From contig NZ_JASCTH010000024.1 of NCBI RefSeq assembly GCF_030009775.1, positions 112,295 through 176,294 of the forward strand: a stretch of 64,000 bases of DNA, in the 5' to 3' direction. Position numbers and translations under genes: made by a program. Below the pieces are notes generated by a model that ran no database searches, was not told the DNA's origin, and worked only from the letters and a program-made list of their open reading frames with translations. Below, in pieces: positions 34,031 to 42,242 of the stretch. The first letter of the stretch is position 1. Every line of letters begins with the position of its first letter. The DNA is from Actinoplanes sandaracinus (lineage in GTDB: Bacteria; Actinomycetota; Actinomycetes; Mycobacteriales; Micromonosporaceae).

Positions 34031-35941
34031 TCAGACCCGGATGTCACGCTCCTCCAGACCGGACACGCACTCGGTCACGTCACGGGCGATGTCCTGCGCG
34101 GTCAGGCCCAGCGAGGCAAGGATCTCGGCGCGGGTGCCGTGCGGGTGGAAGCCAACCGGCACGCCGAAATCGCGCAGCGGCGTGGACACGCCCGCGTCCC
34201 GCAGCGCGCTCGCCACCGCGTCACCGACACCGCCGGCCCGGACGCCGTCCTCCAGCGTCACGACCAGCCGGTGCTGGGCGGCGAGACCGGTCAGCTCGAT
34301 CGGCACGGGGCGGACCCAGCGCGGGTCGACGACCGTCACGCCGTACCCCTGCTCGGCGATCCGCTCCGCGGCGTCCAGCGCCATGCCCACGAAGGAGCCG
34401 ACGGCGACCAGGAGCACGTCGTTGCGCTCGTCCTCGCGGAGCACGTCGATCTGGCCCACCCGGCGGATCGCCGGGGTGTCCGCCGGGACCGCGCCGGTCG
34501 GGAACCGCACGATGGTCGGGCCGTCGTCGACCGCGACCGCCTCGCGCAGCTCCTCACGCAGCGTCGAGGCGTCACGCGGGGCGGCGATCCGCAGCCCGGG
34601 CACCACGCCGAAGACGCTCATGTCCCACATGCCGTAGTGGCTCGGCCCGTCCGGCCCGGTGATGCCGGCCCGGTCCAGCACGAACGTCACCGGCAGCTCG
34701 TGCATCGCCACGTCCAGCAGGACCTGGTCGAAGGCGCGGTTGAGGAAGGTCGCGTAGACCGCCACCACCGGGTGCAGGCCGCCCATCGCCAGGCCGGCCG
34801 CGCTGGTCGCCGCGTGCTGCTCGGCGATGCCCACGTCGTACGCCCGCTCCGGGTACTTCTTCGCCAGCGCGGCGATGCCGGTCGGCTCGGCCATCGCGGC
34901 GGTGATGCCCACCACGTCGGGACGCTCGTCGGCGATCCGCACCAGCTCCTCGGCGAAGACCTTCGTCCACTTCAGCGCCGACGAGGGCAGCATCTTGCCG
35001 GTCTCCACGTCGAACGCGCTGGGGCTGTGCCAGCAGTCGGCCTCGTCCTGCTCGGCGGGACGGTATCCGTAGCCCTTGCGGGTCACCGCGTGCACGATGA
35101 CCGGCGCGTTGAAGCCCTTGGCCCGCCGCAGCGCCGACTCCATCGCCTGCTGGTCGTGACCGTCGACCGGGCCGATGTATTTCAGGCCCAGGTCCTCGAA
35201 CATCGGCTGCGGGCTGACCGCGTCCTTGATGCCCTTCTTGACCGCGTGCAGCACCTCGAAGACCGGCTTGCCCACCACCGGCGTCTGGCCCAGCGCGTCC
35301 TTGACCAGGTCGAGCACCTTCTCGTAACCCGGGTTGAGGCGCAGCGTGGAGAGGTGGTCGGCGAGCCCGCCGATGGTCGGCGCGTAGGAGCGGCCGTTGT
35401 CGTTGACCACGATCACCAGACGGTTCTTCGTGGCGGCGATGTTGTTGAGCGCCTCCCAGCACATGCCACCGGTCAGCGCGCCGTCACCGACGACCGCGAC
35501 CACGTGCCGCTCCTCGCCGCGCAGCGTGAACGCCTTGGCCAGGCCGTCGGCGTAGGACAGGGCGGTGGAGGCGTGCGAGTTCTCGACCAGGTCGTGCTCG
35601 CTCTCGGCCCGGCTCGGGTAGCCGGTGAGGCCGCCACGCTGACGGAGCAGGTCGAAGCCGTCCTGCCGGCCGGTGACGATCTTGTGCACGTACGCCTGGT
35701 GGCCGGTGTCGAAGAGGATCTTGTCGCGTGGGGAGTCGAAGACCCGGTGCAGCGCGAGGGTCGTCTCGACCACACCGAGGTTGGGCCCGAGGTGACCCCC
35801 GGTCCGCGACACCTTGGCCACGAGGAAGTCACGGATCTCGGCCGCGAGCAGCGTCAGCTGCTCCGCGGACAGTCGCTTCAGATCACTCGGGTGGGTGATG
35901 CTGGACAGCAGGCCGGCCGGGGTCGAGGGGGAGTCGCTCAT
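34031..35941 (-). CDS. dxs: 1-deoxy-D-xylulose-5-phosphate synthase
   Basis: 636 residues, normal length. Thiamine pyrophosphate motif GDGALTGGMCWEALNN, N-terminal TGGHLGPNLGVVE with catalytic His region, DTGHQAYVHKIVTGR, and the transketolase pyrimidine and C-terminal domains (MAEPTGIAALAKKYPERAYD, GIAEQHAATSAAGLA). It condenses pyruvate and glyceraldehyde-3-phosphate to start the MEP isoprenoid pathway. ATG 35941 has no SD; a TAGACT hexamer 8 nt upstream may give a near-leaderless mRNA. Divergent from folD. Confidence 0.97.
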   Translation of the reverse strand: MSDSPSTPAGLLSSITHPSDLKRLSAEQLTLLAAEIRDFLVAKVSRTGGHLGPNLGVVETTLALHRVFDSPRDKILFDTGHQAYVHKIVTGRQDGFDLLRQRGGLTGYPSRAESEHDLVENSHASTALSYADGLAKAFTLRGEERHVVAVVGDGALTGGMCWEALNNIAATKNRLVIVVNDNGRSYAPTIGGLADHLSTLRLNPGYEKVLDLVKDALGQTPVVGKPVFEVLHAVKKGIKDAVSPQPMFEDLGLKYIGPVDGHDQQAMESALRRAKGFNAPVIVHAVTRKGYGYRPAEQDEADCWHSPSAFDVETGKMLPSSALKWTKVFAEELVRIADERPDVVGITAAMAEPTGIAALAKKYPERAYDVGIAEQHAATSAAGLAMGGLHPVVAVYATFLNRAFDQVLLDVAMHELPVTFVLDRAGITGPDGPSHYGMWDMSVFGVVPGLRIAAPRDASTLREELREAVAVDDGPTIVRFPTGAVPADTPAIRRVGQIDVLREDERNDVLLVAVGSFVGMALDAAERIAEQGYGVTVVDPRWVRPVPIELTGLAAQHRLVVTLEDGVRAGGVGDAVASALRDAGVSTPLRDFGVPVGFHPHGTRAEILASLGLTAQDIARDVTECVSGLEERDIRV

Positions 35942-36082
35942 GAGGGAAGAGTCTATCCGCGCCACGCCCGGACGCGACTTGAGCAAACGGACCGTCACCA
36001 ATCCTCCACACAATCGCGACCTCATCCGACCGGCGTGCCACCCCACCCCGGCTGGCCGATGGGTGGAGCCGTCCGGCATCCT

Positions 36083-36165
36083 GGAAGGCACGCAGCGACT
36101 GGCGGCACGAGGATGGTCGAACCATCAGGGAGCTCGTCACGAGGAGTCGACCGCCTGGGCTCCCC
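36083..36165 (+). promoter_or_regulatory. ZTP (pfl motif) riboswitch upstream of folD
   Basis: Visible elements in order: P1 CGACT (36096-36100) with AGTCG (36145-36149); GGCGG (36101-36105), which can form the pseudoknot with CCGCC (36151-36155); ACGAG (36107-36111) with CTCGT (36133-36137); hairpin GATGGT/ACCATC (36112-36126); AGGGAGC; and the conserved 3' CCGCCTGGGC. These are the hallmarks of the ZTP-sensing pfl motif, known to control folate/purine one-carbon genes including folD. The SD AAGGAG follows within 20 nt, suggesting translational control. High ZTP (low 10-formyl-THF) would switch folD on. Confidence 0.88.
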
Positions 36166-36181
36166 GCCGAAGGAGTCGCAC

Positions 36182-37042
36182 ATGTCGACCGCTCGTCTTC
36201 TTCCGGGCGCCCCCGTCGCCGAAGCCGTCCTCGACGACGTCAAGGCGCGGGTCGCCAAGCTCAAGGAACGCGGCATCCGGCCCAGCCTCGCCACCATCCT
36301 GGTCGGCGACGACGACGCCAGCGCCGGCTACATCCGAATCAAACAGAAGCAGGCCGCCGAGCTCGGCTTCGAGTCCCCGCACGAGCACCTGAGCGGCGAC
36401 GTCACCCAGGCCGACCTGCTCAAGGTGATCGCCGGGTTCAACGACGACTCCGACGTCCACGGCGTCCTCATCCAGTACCCGATCCCCGCCCACCTCGACT
36501 ACGACGCCGCTCTGCAGACCCTCGACCCCGACTCCGACGTCGATGGCATGCACCCGCTCAACATGGGCCGCCTCGCCGTCGGCCTGCCCGGCCCACTCCC
36601 CTGCACCCCCGCCGGCATCGAGGCGCTGCTCGCCCACCACGAGATCGAGGTCTCCGGCCGCGAGGTCGTCATCCTCGGCCGCGGCGCCACCCTCGGCCGG
36701 CCGCTCGCCATGCTGCTCGCCCAGAAACGGCCCACCGCCAACGCCGCCGTCACCGTCGTGCACACCGGCGTGAAGGACTGGCCCCGCTACACCCAGCGTG
36801 CCGAGATCCTGATCGCCGCCGCCGGCGTGCCCGGCATCATCAAGCCCGAACACGTCAAGCCGGGCGCGGTCGTCATCGGCGCCGGCGTCCGCTACGAGGG
36901 CCGCCGCCTGCTGCCGGACGTCGACGAGTCCTGCGCCGAGGTCGCCGGCGCCATCACCCCCCGTGTCGGCGGCGTCGGCCCCACCACGGTCGCGATGCTC
37001 TTCCGCAACGCGGTCACCGCCGCCGAACGAGCAAACCCCTAA
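36182..37042 (+). CDS. folD: Bifunctional methylene-THF dehydrogenase / methenyl-THF cyclohydrolase
   Basis: 286 residues. The catalytic region YIRIKQKQAAELGFE contains the Lys used by the cyclohydrolase, and GVLIQYPIPAH and the Rossmann VVILGRGATLGRPLA motif bind substrate and NADP. ILIAAAGVPGIIKPEHVKPG and the DVD...ITPRVGGVGPTTVAML C-terminus complete it. It interconverts 5,10-methylene- and 10-formyl-THF. AAGGAG SD, directly under the ZTP riboswitch. Confidence 0.97.
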   Translation: MSTARLLPGAPVAEAVLDDVKARVAKLKERGIRPSLATILVGDDDASAGYIRIKQKQAAELGFESPHEHLSGDVTQADLLKVIAGFNDDSDVHGVLIQYPIPAHLDYDAALQTLDPDSDVDGMHPLNMGRLAVGLPGPLPCTPAGIEALLAHHEIEVSGREVVILGRGATLGRPLAMLLAQKRPTANAAVTVVHTGVKDWPRYTQRAEILIAAAGVPGIIKPEHVKPGAVVIGAGVRYEGRRLLPDVDESCAEVAGAITPRVGGVGPTTVAMLFRNAVTAAERANP

Positions 37043-37095
37043 AACCCTTCCTCCGGTACGGCTACGCCTCAGCACCGTGCCTCCCACGCGGCGTC

Positions 37096-37118
37096 GCTGC
37101 GGCTCCAGGCCGCAGCGC
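37096..37118. terminator. Hairpin between convergent folD and RNA methyltransferase genes
   Basis: A perfect 9-bp stem CGCTGCGGC/GCCGCAGCG around a TCCAG loop, 54 nt after folD. No U-tract. The remaining intergenic DNA (37119-37207) is CCACC-rich and has no gene. Confidence 0.6.
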
Positions 37119-37207
37119 CCCCGCCGGGCTGCTGCCCACCACCACCCACCTCTCCCGCCGTCGCCCACCACGGCCACACCACCCGCGTGGTACGGCGGTG
37201 GGTGGGC

Positions 37208-38755
37208 TCAGGCGGGGACCAGGTGGGCCACGCACTCGATGTGCTGGGTCATCGGGAAACAGTCGAAGGCACGCAGCCGTTCGACACGCCAGCCGAGCGA
37301 GCGGAACGTCTTCAGGTCACGGGCGAGCGCGGCCGGGTCGCACGCCACGTAGGCGACGGCCCGGGGACGGGCGGCGGCGATCGCCCGGACCACCCGGGCG
37401 CCCGCGCCGGACCGCGGCGGGTCCAGGACCACCAGGTCGACCGGGCCGGTCACCCGCCGCCGGGCGAGGGCCGCCTCGACGCGCGCCTCGACGATCTCGG
37501 CCTGCGGCAGGTCGGCCAGGTTGGCGCGGGCCGCGGCCACCCCGGTCGAGGAGGACTCGACGACGGTGGTGCGGGCTCCGGTGCGTTCGGCGAGGGCCGC
37601 GGCGAAGAGGCCGGCGCCGCCGTACAGGTCCCAGGCGATCTCGCCTTCGGCGGGCCGGAGCATCTCCAGAACCGCGTCGACGAGCGTGCCGGCCGCGGCC
37701 GGATGCACCTGCCAGAAAGCCTGCGCGGGTACGCGCCACGCACGCCCCCCGGCGTGCTCGGTCACCTCGACGGGGCCGGCGAGGCGGATCAGCGGCCCAC
37801 CCTCGGCGGCCTCGTCCAGGTCGTCACCGGACGGCGGGGCGGCCGAGCCCGCGTGCCGGGCCAGGACGGCGACGTCCCCGCCGGTGGAGGCGACCGCCTG
37901 CAGGGAGGCGAGGTCGGGCCAGTCGTTGGCGAGCAGGTCGAGTCCCTGGATCGCGGGATGTGCGATCCGGCAGCGGTCGATCGGCACCACCTGGTTGGAC
38001 CGGTGCTGCAACAGGCCGGGACGGCCGGCCGCGTCGATGGCGTAGCGGATTCGGCTCCGCCAGCCGAGCAGCCGCTCCGGATCCTCGTCAACACCGCAGC
38101 CGCCCATGGCCGCCGCGACGGACTCGCTCGGCACGACGGACGGGGACGACGACGCGGCGGACGGGACGGAATCGCTCGGCGAGACGGACGGAGACGACGA
38201 CGCGGAAAGCGGGACGGGTTCGCTCGGCGAGACGGATGGCGGGCGGGATGTGGTGGGACGGGCCGGGTTCGGCGGTAGCGGTTCCACCCGTACGAAAATC
38301 TGGTCCTGATCTTCTGGGGTGAAGCCGGCCAGGCGGGTGAGCTGGTCCCGGACCACCGCGGCCTTCCAGCGCAGCTGCGCGTCGCCGGAGGCGTGCTGGA
38401 GGTCGCAGCCTCCGCAGGCGCCGGGACGGGCGTACGGGCACGGCGGGGTGACCCGGTCCGGGGAGGCCTCGTGGATCTCCACCGCGTCGGCCCGGAGGTA
38501 GCCACGATGCAGTTCGGTGATCTCGGCGGTGACCCGCTCGCCGGGCAGCGCGTGCCGGACGAAGACGACCCGGCCGTGCGGGCCGCCGATCCGGGCGACG
38601 CAATGCCCACCGTGCGCCGGGGCACCCACCGTGACCTCGACCCGGTCGCCCTCGATCAGGTCCTCGTCGGCGGCGAGGCTCCCGGCGGCGGCCGTCTCTC
38701 CGCCGGGCAGGTCCTTGCCGGTGCTGGTGGGAGCGGTTTCGGAATGGGCGCTCAC
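37208..38755 (-). CDS. Class I SAM-dependent RNA (uracil-5-)methyltransferase, TRAM plus RumA/TrmA type
   Basis: 515 residues from GTG 38755 (GTGA overlap with the permease stop). N-terminal TRAM OB domain (LIEGDRVEVTVGAPAHGG), Fe-S type cysteines (CPYARPGACGGC), later PIDRCRIAHP, SAM-binding WDLYGGAGLFAAALA, LDPPRSGAG and the catalytic Cys in VAYVACDPAALARD. It methylates uridine C5 in rRNA or tRNA. Unusual: about residues 160-210 are a Ser/Pro repeat insertion encoded by 48-bp tandem repeats. Matches the Rv2689c position. Confidence 0.92.
   Translation of the reverse strand: MSAHSETAPTSTGKDLPGGETAAAGSLAADEDLIEGDRVEVTVGAPAHGGHCVARIGGPHGRVVFVRHALPGERVTAEITELHRGYLRADAVEIHEASPDRVTPPCPYARPGACGGCDLQHASGDAQLRWKAAVVRDQLTRLAGFTPEDQDQIFVRVEPLPPNPARPTTSRPPSVSPSEPVPLSASSSPSVSPSDSVPSAASSSPSVVPSESVAAAMGGCGVDEDPERLLGWRSRIRYAIDAAGRPGLLQHRSNQVVPIDRCRIAHPAIQGLDLLANDWPDLASLQAVASTGGDVAVLARHAGSAAPPSGDDLDEAAEGGPLIRLAGPVEVTEHAGGRAWRVPAQAFWQVHPAAAGTLVDAVLEMLRPAEGEIAWDLYGGAGLFAAALAERTGARTTVVESSSTGVAAARANLADLPQAEIVEARVEAALARRRVTGPVDLVVLDPPRSGAGARVVRAIAAARPRAVAYVACDPAALARDLKTFRSLGWRVERLRAFDCFPMTQHIECVAHLVPA
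38115..38240. repeat. 48-bp tandem repeat inside the RNA methyltransferase gene
   Basis: TCGCTCGGC recurs at 38124, 38172 and 38220, an exact 48-nt period (16 codons) with one near-identical and one diverged copy. In the protein it yields SVSPS(E/D)xVPxxASSSP units, in frame between the Fe-S cysteines and the next domain. Confidence 0.85.
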
Positions 38756-40779
38756 GAGTGCTCCTCGTCGTCGGTCGAGCCGGCATGCGTGCGGGGCCCG
38801 CGGGCGGGAGCGCGGCTCAGCACCCGGTCGAGGCGGTCGAGATCGCGGTCCTGGCTGGAGCGCAGCTGCCAGGGCACGCTGGTGACCATGACGCCGGGCT
38901 CGAAGAGCAGCCGGCCCTTGATCCGCAGCGCGCTCTGGTTGTGCAGCAGGTTCTCCCACCAGCGGCCGACCACGTACTCGGGGACGAAGACGGTGACGAC
39001 GTCGCGCGGTGAGCTGCGGCGCACGCTCTTGACGAAGTCGATGATCGGCCGGGTGATCTCCCGGTACGGCGAGTCGACCACGGTGAGCGGCACCGGGAGC
39101 TGTCGACGTTCCCACTCGGCCTGGATGGCGCGGGTGTCGTTGTCGTCGACGTTCACGGTGACGGCGGTGAGCGTGTCGGGGCGGGTGGCCTGTGCGTAGG
39201 CGAGCGCCCGCAGCGTCGGCTGGTGCACCTTGCTGACCAGCACCACCGCGTGGTTGCGGGAGGGCAGCATGGGCCGCTCGTCGGTGGGTTCGAGTTCCTC
39301 GGCGACCCGGGTGTAGTGCCGGTTGATGGCGACCATCAGCGCGTAGATGACGATCATGGCGGCGATGGCGATCCAGGCGCCGAGGAGGAACTTGGTGATC
39401 AGGACGACGATCAGGACGGCGCCGGTCAGGATCATGCCGAACGTGTTGATCGCCCGGGACCGGATCATCCGCCGTCGGCGGGCGGGGTCGCGCTGCGTCC
39501 TCAGCAGGCGGTTCCAGTGCAGGATCATGCCGGCCTGGGACAGCGTGAACGACACGAAGACACCCACGATGTAGAGCTGGATCAGCTTGGTCACCTCGGC
39601 CTCGAAGGCCACGATCAGCACCATGGCGGCGGCCGCGAGGAACAGGATGCCGTTGCTGAAGGCCAGCCGGTCGCCACGGGTGTGCAGCTGGCGGGGCAGG
39701 TAGCGATCCTGGGCGAGGATCGAGCCGAGCACCGGAAAGCCGTTGAAGGCGGTGTTGGCGGCCAGGAACAGGATCAGCGCGGTGACCGCGCCGACCAGGT
39801 ACAGCAGGATCGACCCGCTGCCGAAGACCGTCTCGGCGAGCTGGGTGGTGACCGTCTTCTGGACGTAGCCCTCCGACGCGGCGTTCGGGATGATCTGCAG
39901 CACCGGGTTCTCGACGAACTTCAGGTGGGTCGCCTGCGCCAACAGGATGATGCCGTAGAGCATGACGATCGAGAGGCCGCCCAGCAGCATCAGGGTGATC
40001 GCGGCGTTCCGGCTCTTCGGCTTCTTGAACGCGGGCACCCCGTTGGAGATCGCCTCGACGCCGGTCAGCGCCGCGCAGCCGGAGGAGAACGTCCGCAGCA
40101 GCAGGAAGGCGAAACCGGCCTGGGTGAAGTCGTTCTCCTCGGCGACGATCGTCAGGTCGGCGCTGGGCGCCCGCAGGTCCTCACCGAGCACGAGCACCCG
40201 GAACAGGCCGGTGAGGATCATGCCGACGATGACGACGACGAAGAGGTAGGTGGGCACCGCGAAGGTGGCCCCGGACTCCCGCAGGCCGCGCAGGTTGAGC
40301 GCGCTGAGGATGAGGATCGCGACGATCGCGATGATCACCTTGTGGGTGGCCACCCACGGGATGACCGAGCCGAGGTTGCTCACCCCGGACGAGATCGACA
40401 CCGCGACGGTGAGGATGTAGTCGACCAGCAGGGCGCTGGCCACACCGAGCCCGAACTTCGGGCCGAGGTTGACCGTGGCCACCTCGTAGTCGCCGCCGCC
40501 GGACGGGTAGGCGTGGACGTTCTGCCGGTAACTGGCGACCACCGTCACCATCACCACCGCGACCGCGAGCGTCACCCAGGGCGAGTACACGTAGGCGGCC
40601 GCGCCGGCGATCGAGAGGGTCAGCAGGATTTCGTCGGGCGCGTACGCCACGCTGGAGAGCGCGTCGCTGGCGAAGACGGGCAGCGCGATCCGCTTGGGTA
40701 GCAGGGTGTGCTGCAGCTTGTCCGAGCGGAAAGGCCGCCCGAGCAGCAGCCGTTTGGCTAGAGAGGTGGTACGTGCCAC
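38752..40779 (-). CDS. APC-superfamily permease resembling KimA-type potassium transporters
   Basis: About 675 residues. An N-terminal signature FASDALSSVAYAPDEILL is followed by 12 predicted helices and a soluble C-terminal domain of about 170 residues. Segments such as HAYPSGGGDYEVA, DYILTVAVSISSGVSNLGS and SSGCAALTGVEAISNGVPAF match, from memory, Bacillus KimA (YdaO), a K+:H+ symporter, better than amino-acid permeases. Next to two RCK proteins. GTG 40779 is preferred; TTG 40788 is possible. GTGA overlap with the downstream RNA methyltransferase gene. Amino-acid transport remains possible. Confidence 0.85.
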   Translation of the reverse strand: MARTTSLAKRLLLGRPFRSDKLQHTLLPKRIALPVFASDALSSVAYAPDEILLTLSIAGAAAYVYSPWVTLAVAVVMVTVVASYRQNVHAYPSGGGDYEVATVNLGPKFGLGVASALLVDYILTVAVSISSGVSNLGSVIPWVATHKVIIAIVAILILSALNLRGLRESGATFAVPTYLFVVVIVGMILTGLFRVLVLGEDLRAPSADLTIVAEENDFTQAGFAFLLLRTFSSGCAALTGVEAISNGVPAFKKPKSRNAAITLMLLGGLSIVMLYGIILLAQATHLKFVENPVLQIIPNAASEGYVQKTVTTQLAETVFGSGSILLYLVGAVTALILFLAANTAFNGFPVLGSILAQDRYLPRQLHTRGDRLAFSNGILFLAAAAMVLIVAFEAEVTKLIQLYIVGVFVSFTLSQAGMILHWNRLLRTQRDPARRRRMIRSRAINTFGMILTGAVLIVVLITKFLLGAWIAIAAMIVIYALMVAINRHYTRVAEELEPTDERPMLPSRNHAVVLVSKVHQPTLRALAYAQATRPDTLTAVTVNVDDNDTRAIQAEWERRQLPVPLTVVDSPYREITRPIIDFVKSVRRSSPRDVVTVFVPEYVVGRWWENLLHNQSALRIKGRLLFEPGVMVTSVPWQLRSSQDRDLDRLDRVLSRAPARGPRTHAGSTDDEEHS

Positions 40780-40892
40780 GAGTGCCAAGGGTACGGGCGC
40801 ACCTCACGTCGCGTGCCCCGCCCCGGACAGCGGCTGTCCACCGGGCATGGGAGGCTCACACTGGTCCGTACAGATTCGGGAGGGCACGAACC

Positions 40893-41558
40893 GTGCACGT
40901 GGTCATCATGGGATGCGGCCGGCTCGGTTCGACGCTGGCGCAGAGGCTCGACGGACAGGGCCATCAGGTCGCCGTGATCGACCGGGACGCCGACGCGTTC
41001 CGGCGGCTGGGCGACAACTTCGGCGGCGTCACGGTGAACGGCATCGGCTTCGACCGGGAGACCCTGCGGTCCGCCGGCATCGAGCGGGCCGACGCGTTCG
41101 CCGCCGTCTCCAGCGGTGACAACTCGAACATCATCTCCGCCCGGCTGGCGCGCGAGACGTTCGGCGTGTCCCGGGTGGTGGCCCGCATCTACGACTCCCG
41201 GCGCGCGCAGGTCTACGAGCGGCTGGGCATCCCGACGATCGCGACGATCCGCTGGGCCTCCGACCGGATGTACCGGTTCCTGGTGCCGGACTCCCGGGTC
41301 GAGGTGTTCCGCGACCCGACCACCGTGGTCAGCATCGTGGAGACCCCGCTGCACCGGGACTGGATCGGCCGGACCGTCAAGTCGCTGGAGGACCGCACCG
41401 GGGCCCGCGTGGCCTACCTCTCCCGCTTCGGCATGGGCACCCTGGCCCAGCCGTCGGCCGTCCTCCAGGACGGCGACCAGGTCTACATGCTGGTCACCGA
41501 CGACATCGTGGAGCAGGTGCTGGACATCGCCCAGGGCGCCGACAAGGAAGGGAACTGA
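40893..41558 (+). CDS. TrkA/CeoB-type RCK potassium-regulatory protein 1
   Basis: 221 residues from GTG 40893 (SD GGGAGGG). N-terminal Rossmann NAD-binding domain starts HVVIMGCGRLGSTLA and continues DRDADAFRRL; the TrkA_C domain begins near residue 140. The family forms cytosolic gating rings that sense NAD(H)/ATP for K+ channels and transporters. No TrkH or Ktr membrane subunit lies in the window. It is divergent from the KimA-like permease with a 113-nt gap, suggesting a shared regulatory region. Rv2691-like by position. Confidence 0.93.
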   Translation: MHVVIMGCGRLGSTLAQRLDGQGHQVAVIDRDADAFRRLGDNFGGVTVNGIGFDRETLRSAGIERADAFAAVSSGDNSNIISARLARETFGVSRVVARIYDSRRAQVYERLGIPTIATIRWASDRMYRFLVPDSRVEVFRDPTTVVSIVETPLHRDWIGRTVKSLEDRTGARVAYLSRFGMGTLAQPSAVLQDGDQVYMLVTDDIVEQVLDIAQGADKEGN

Positions 41559-41561
41559 CCG

Positions 41562-42242
41562 GTGCGCATCGCCATCGCGGGGGCCGGCAACGTGGGCCGG
41601 TCCATCGCCCAGGAGCTGATCGGCAACGGCCACGAGGTCATGCTGATCGAACGGCATCCGCGGCAGCTCTGCCCGGAGCGGGTCCCCGAGGCCCGCTGGG
41701 TGCTCGCCGACGCCTGTGAGCTGAGCAGCCTGGAGGAGGCCGACCTGGCCGGCTGCGACGTGGTGGTCGCGGCGACCGGTGACGACAAGGCCAACCTGGT
41801 GGTGTCGCTGCTGGCCAAGACCGAGTTCGCGGTGCCCCGCGTGGTGGCCCGGGTGAACCGTGCCGAGAACGAGTGGCTCTTCACCGAGCAGTGGGGTGTC
41901 GACGTCGCGGTGAGCAAGCCCCGCCTGATGGCCGCCCTCGTCGAGGAGGCGGTGACGGTCGGCGACCTGGTCCGGCTGATGACGTTCCGGCAGGGCGAGG
42001 CCAACCTGGTGGAGATCACTCTGCCGAAGAACGCGCCTTACGAGGGCAAGCCGGTGCGCTCGTTGCCGATGCCGCGGGACTCCGCGCTGGTCGCCATCCT
42101 GCGCGGCAAGCGGGTCCTGGTGCCGACGCCGGACGACTCGCTGGAACCCGGCGACGAGCTGATCTTCGTGTGCACCAGCGAGGTCGAGGACCAGGTCCGT
42201 TCGGTGATGCTAGGCGACCGTGGTGTCCCGCCGCTGGGCTGA
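41562..42242 (+). CDS. TrkA/CeoC-type RCK potassium-regulatory protein 2
   Basis: 226 residues, GTG 41562, only 3 nt after the first RCK gene. Rossmann start IAIAGAGNVGRSIAQEL with the full GxGxxG, LIERHPRQL acidic ribose-binding Glu, then VVVAATGDDKANLV. The TrkA_C domain is near residues 140-220 (EGKPVRSLPMPRDSALVAIL). Paired RCK proteins probably form a hetero-octameric ring. The last 33 nt overlap the convergent DUF3159 gene. Confidence 0.93.
   Translation: MRIAIAGAGNVGRSIAQELIGNGHEVMLIERHPRQLCPERVPEARWVLADACELSSLEEADLAGCDVVVAATGDDKANLVVSLLAKTEFAVPRVVARVNRAENEWLFTEQWGVDVAVSKPRLMAALVEEAVTVGDLVRLMTFRQGEANLVEITLPKNAPYEGKPVRSLPMPRDSALVAILRGKRVLVPTPDDSLEPGDELIFVCTSEVEDQVRSVMLGDRGVPPLG

Noticed and set aside
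34019..37042. A 1007-codon plus-strand open frame across dxs and folD
   Set aside because: Its first two-thirds are antisense to dxs, with no family match and Arg/His/Val-rich composition typical of GC-rich shadows. Only the folD part (from 36182) is real.
38752..40779. Assignment as a generic amino-acid permease
   Set aside because: Fits less well than KimA-type K+ transporters given the neighbouring RCK genes, but I kept amino-acid transport as an alternative in the entry.
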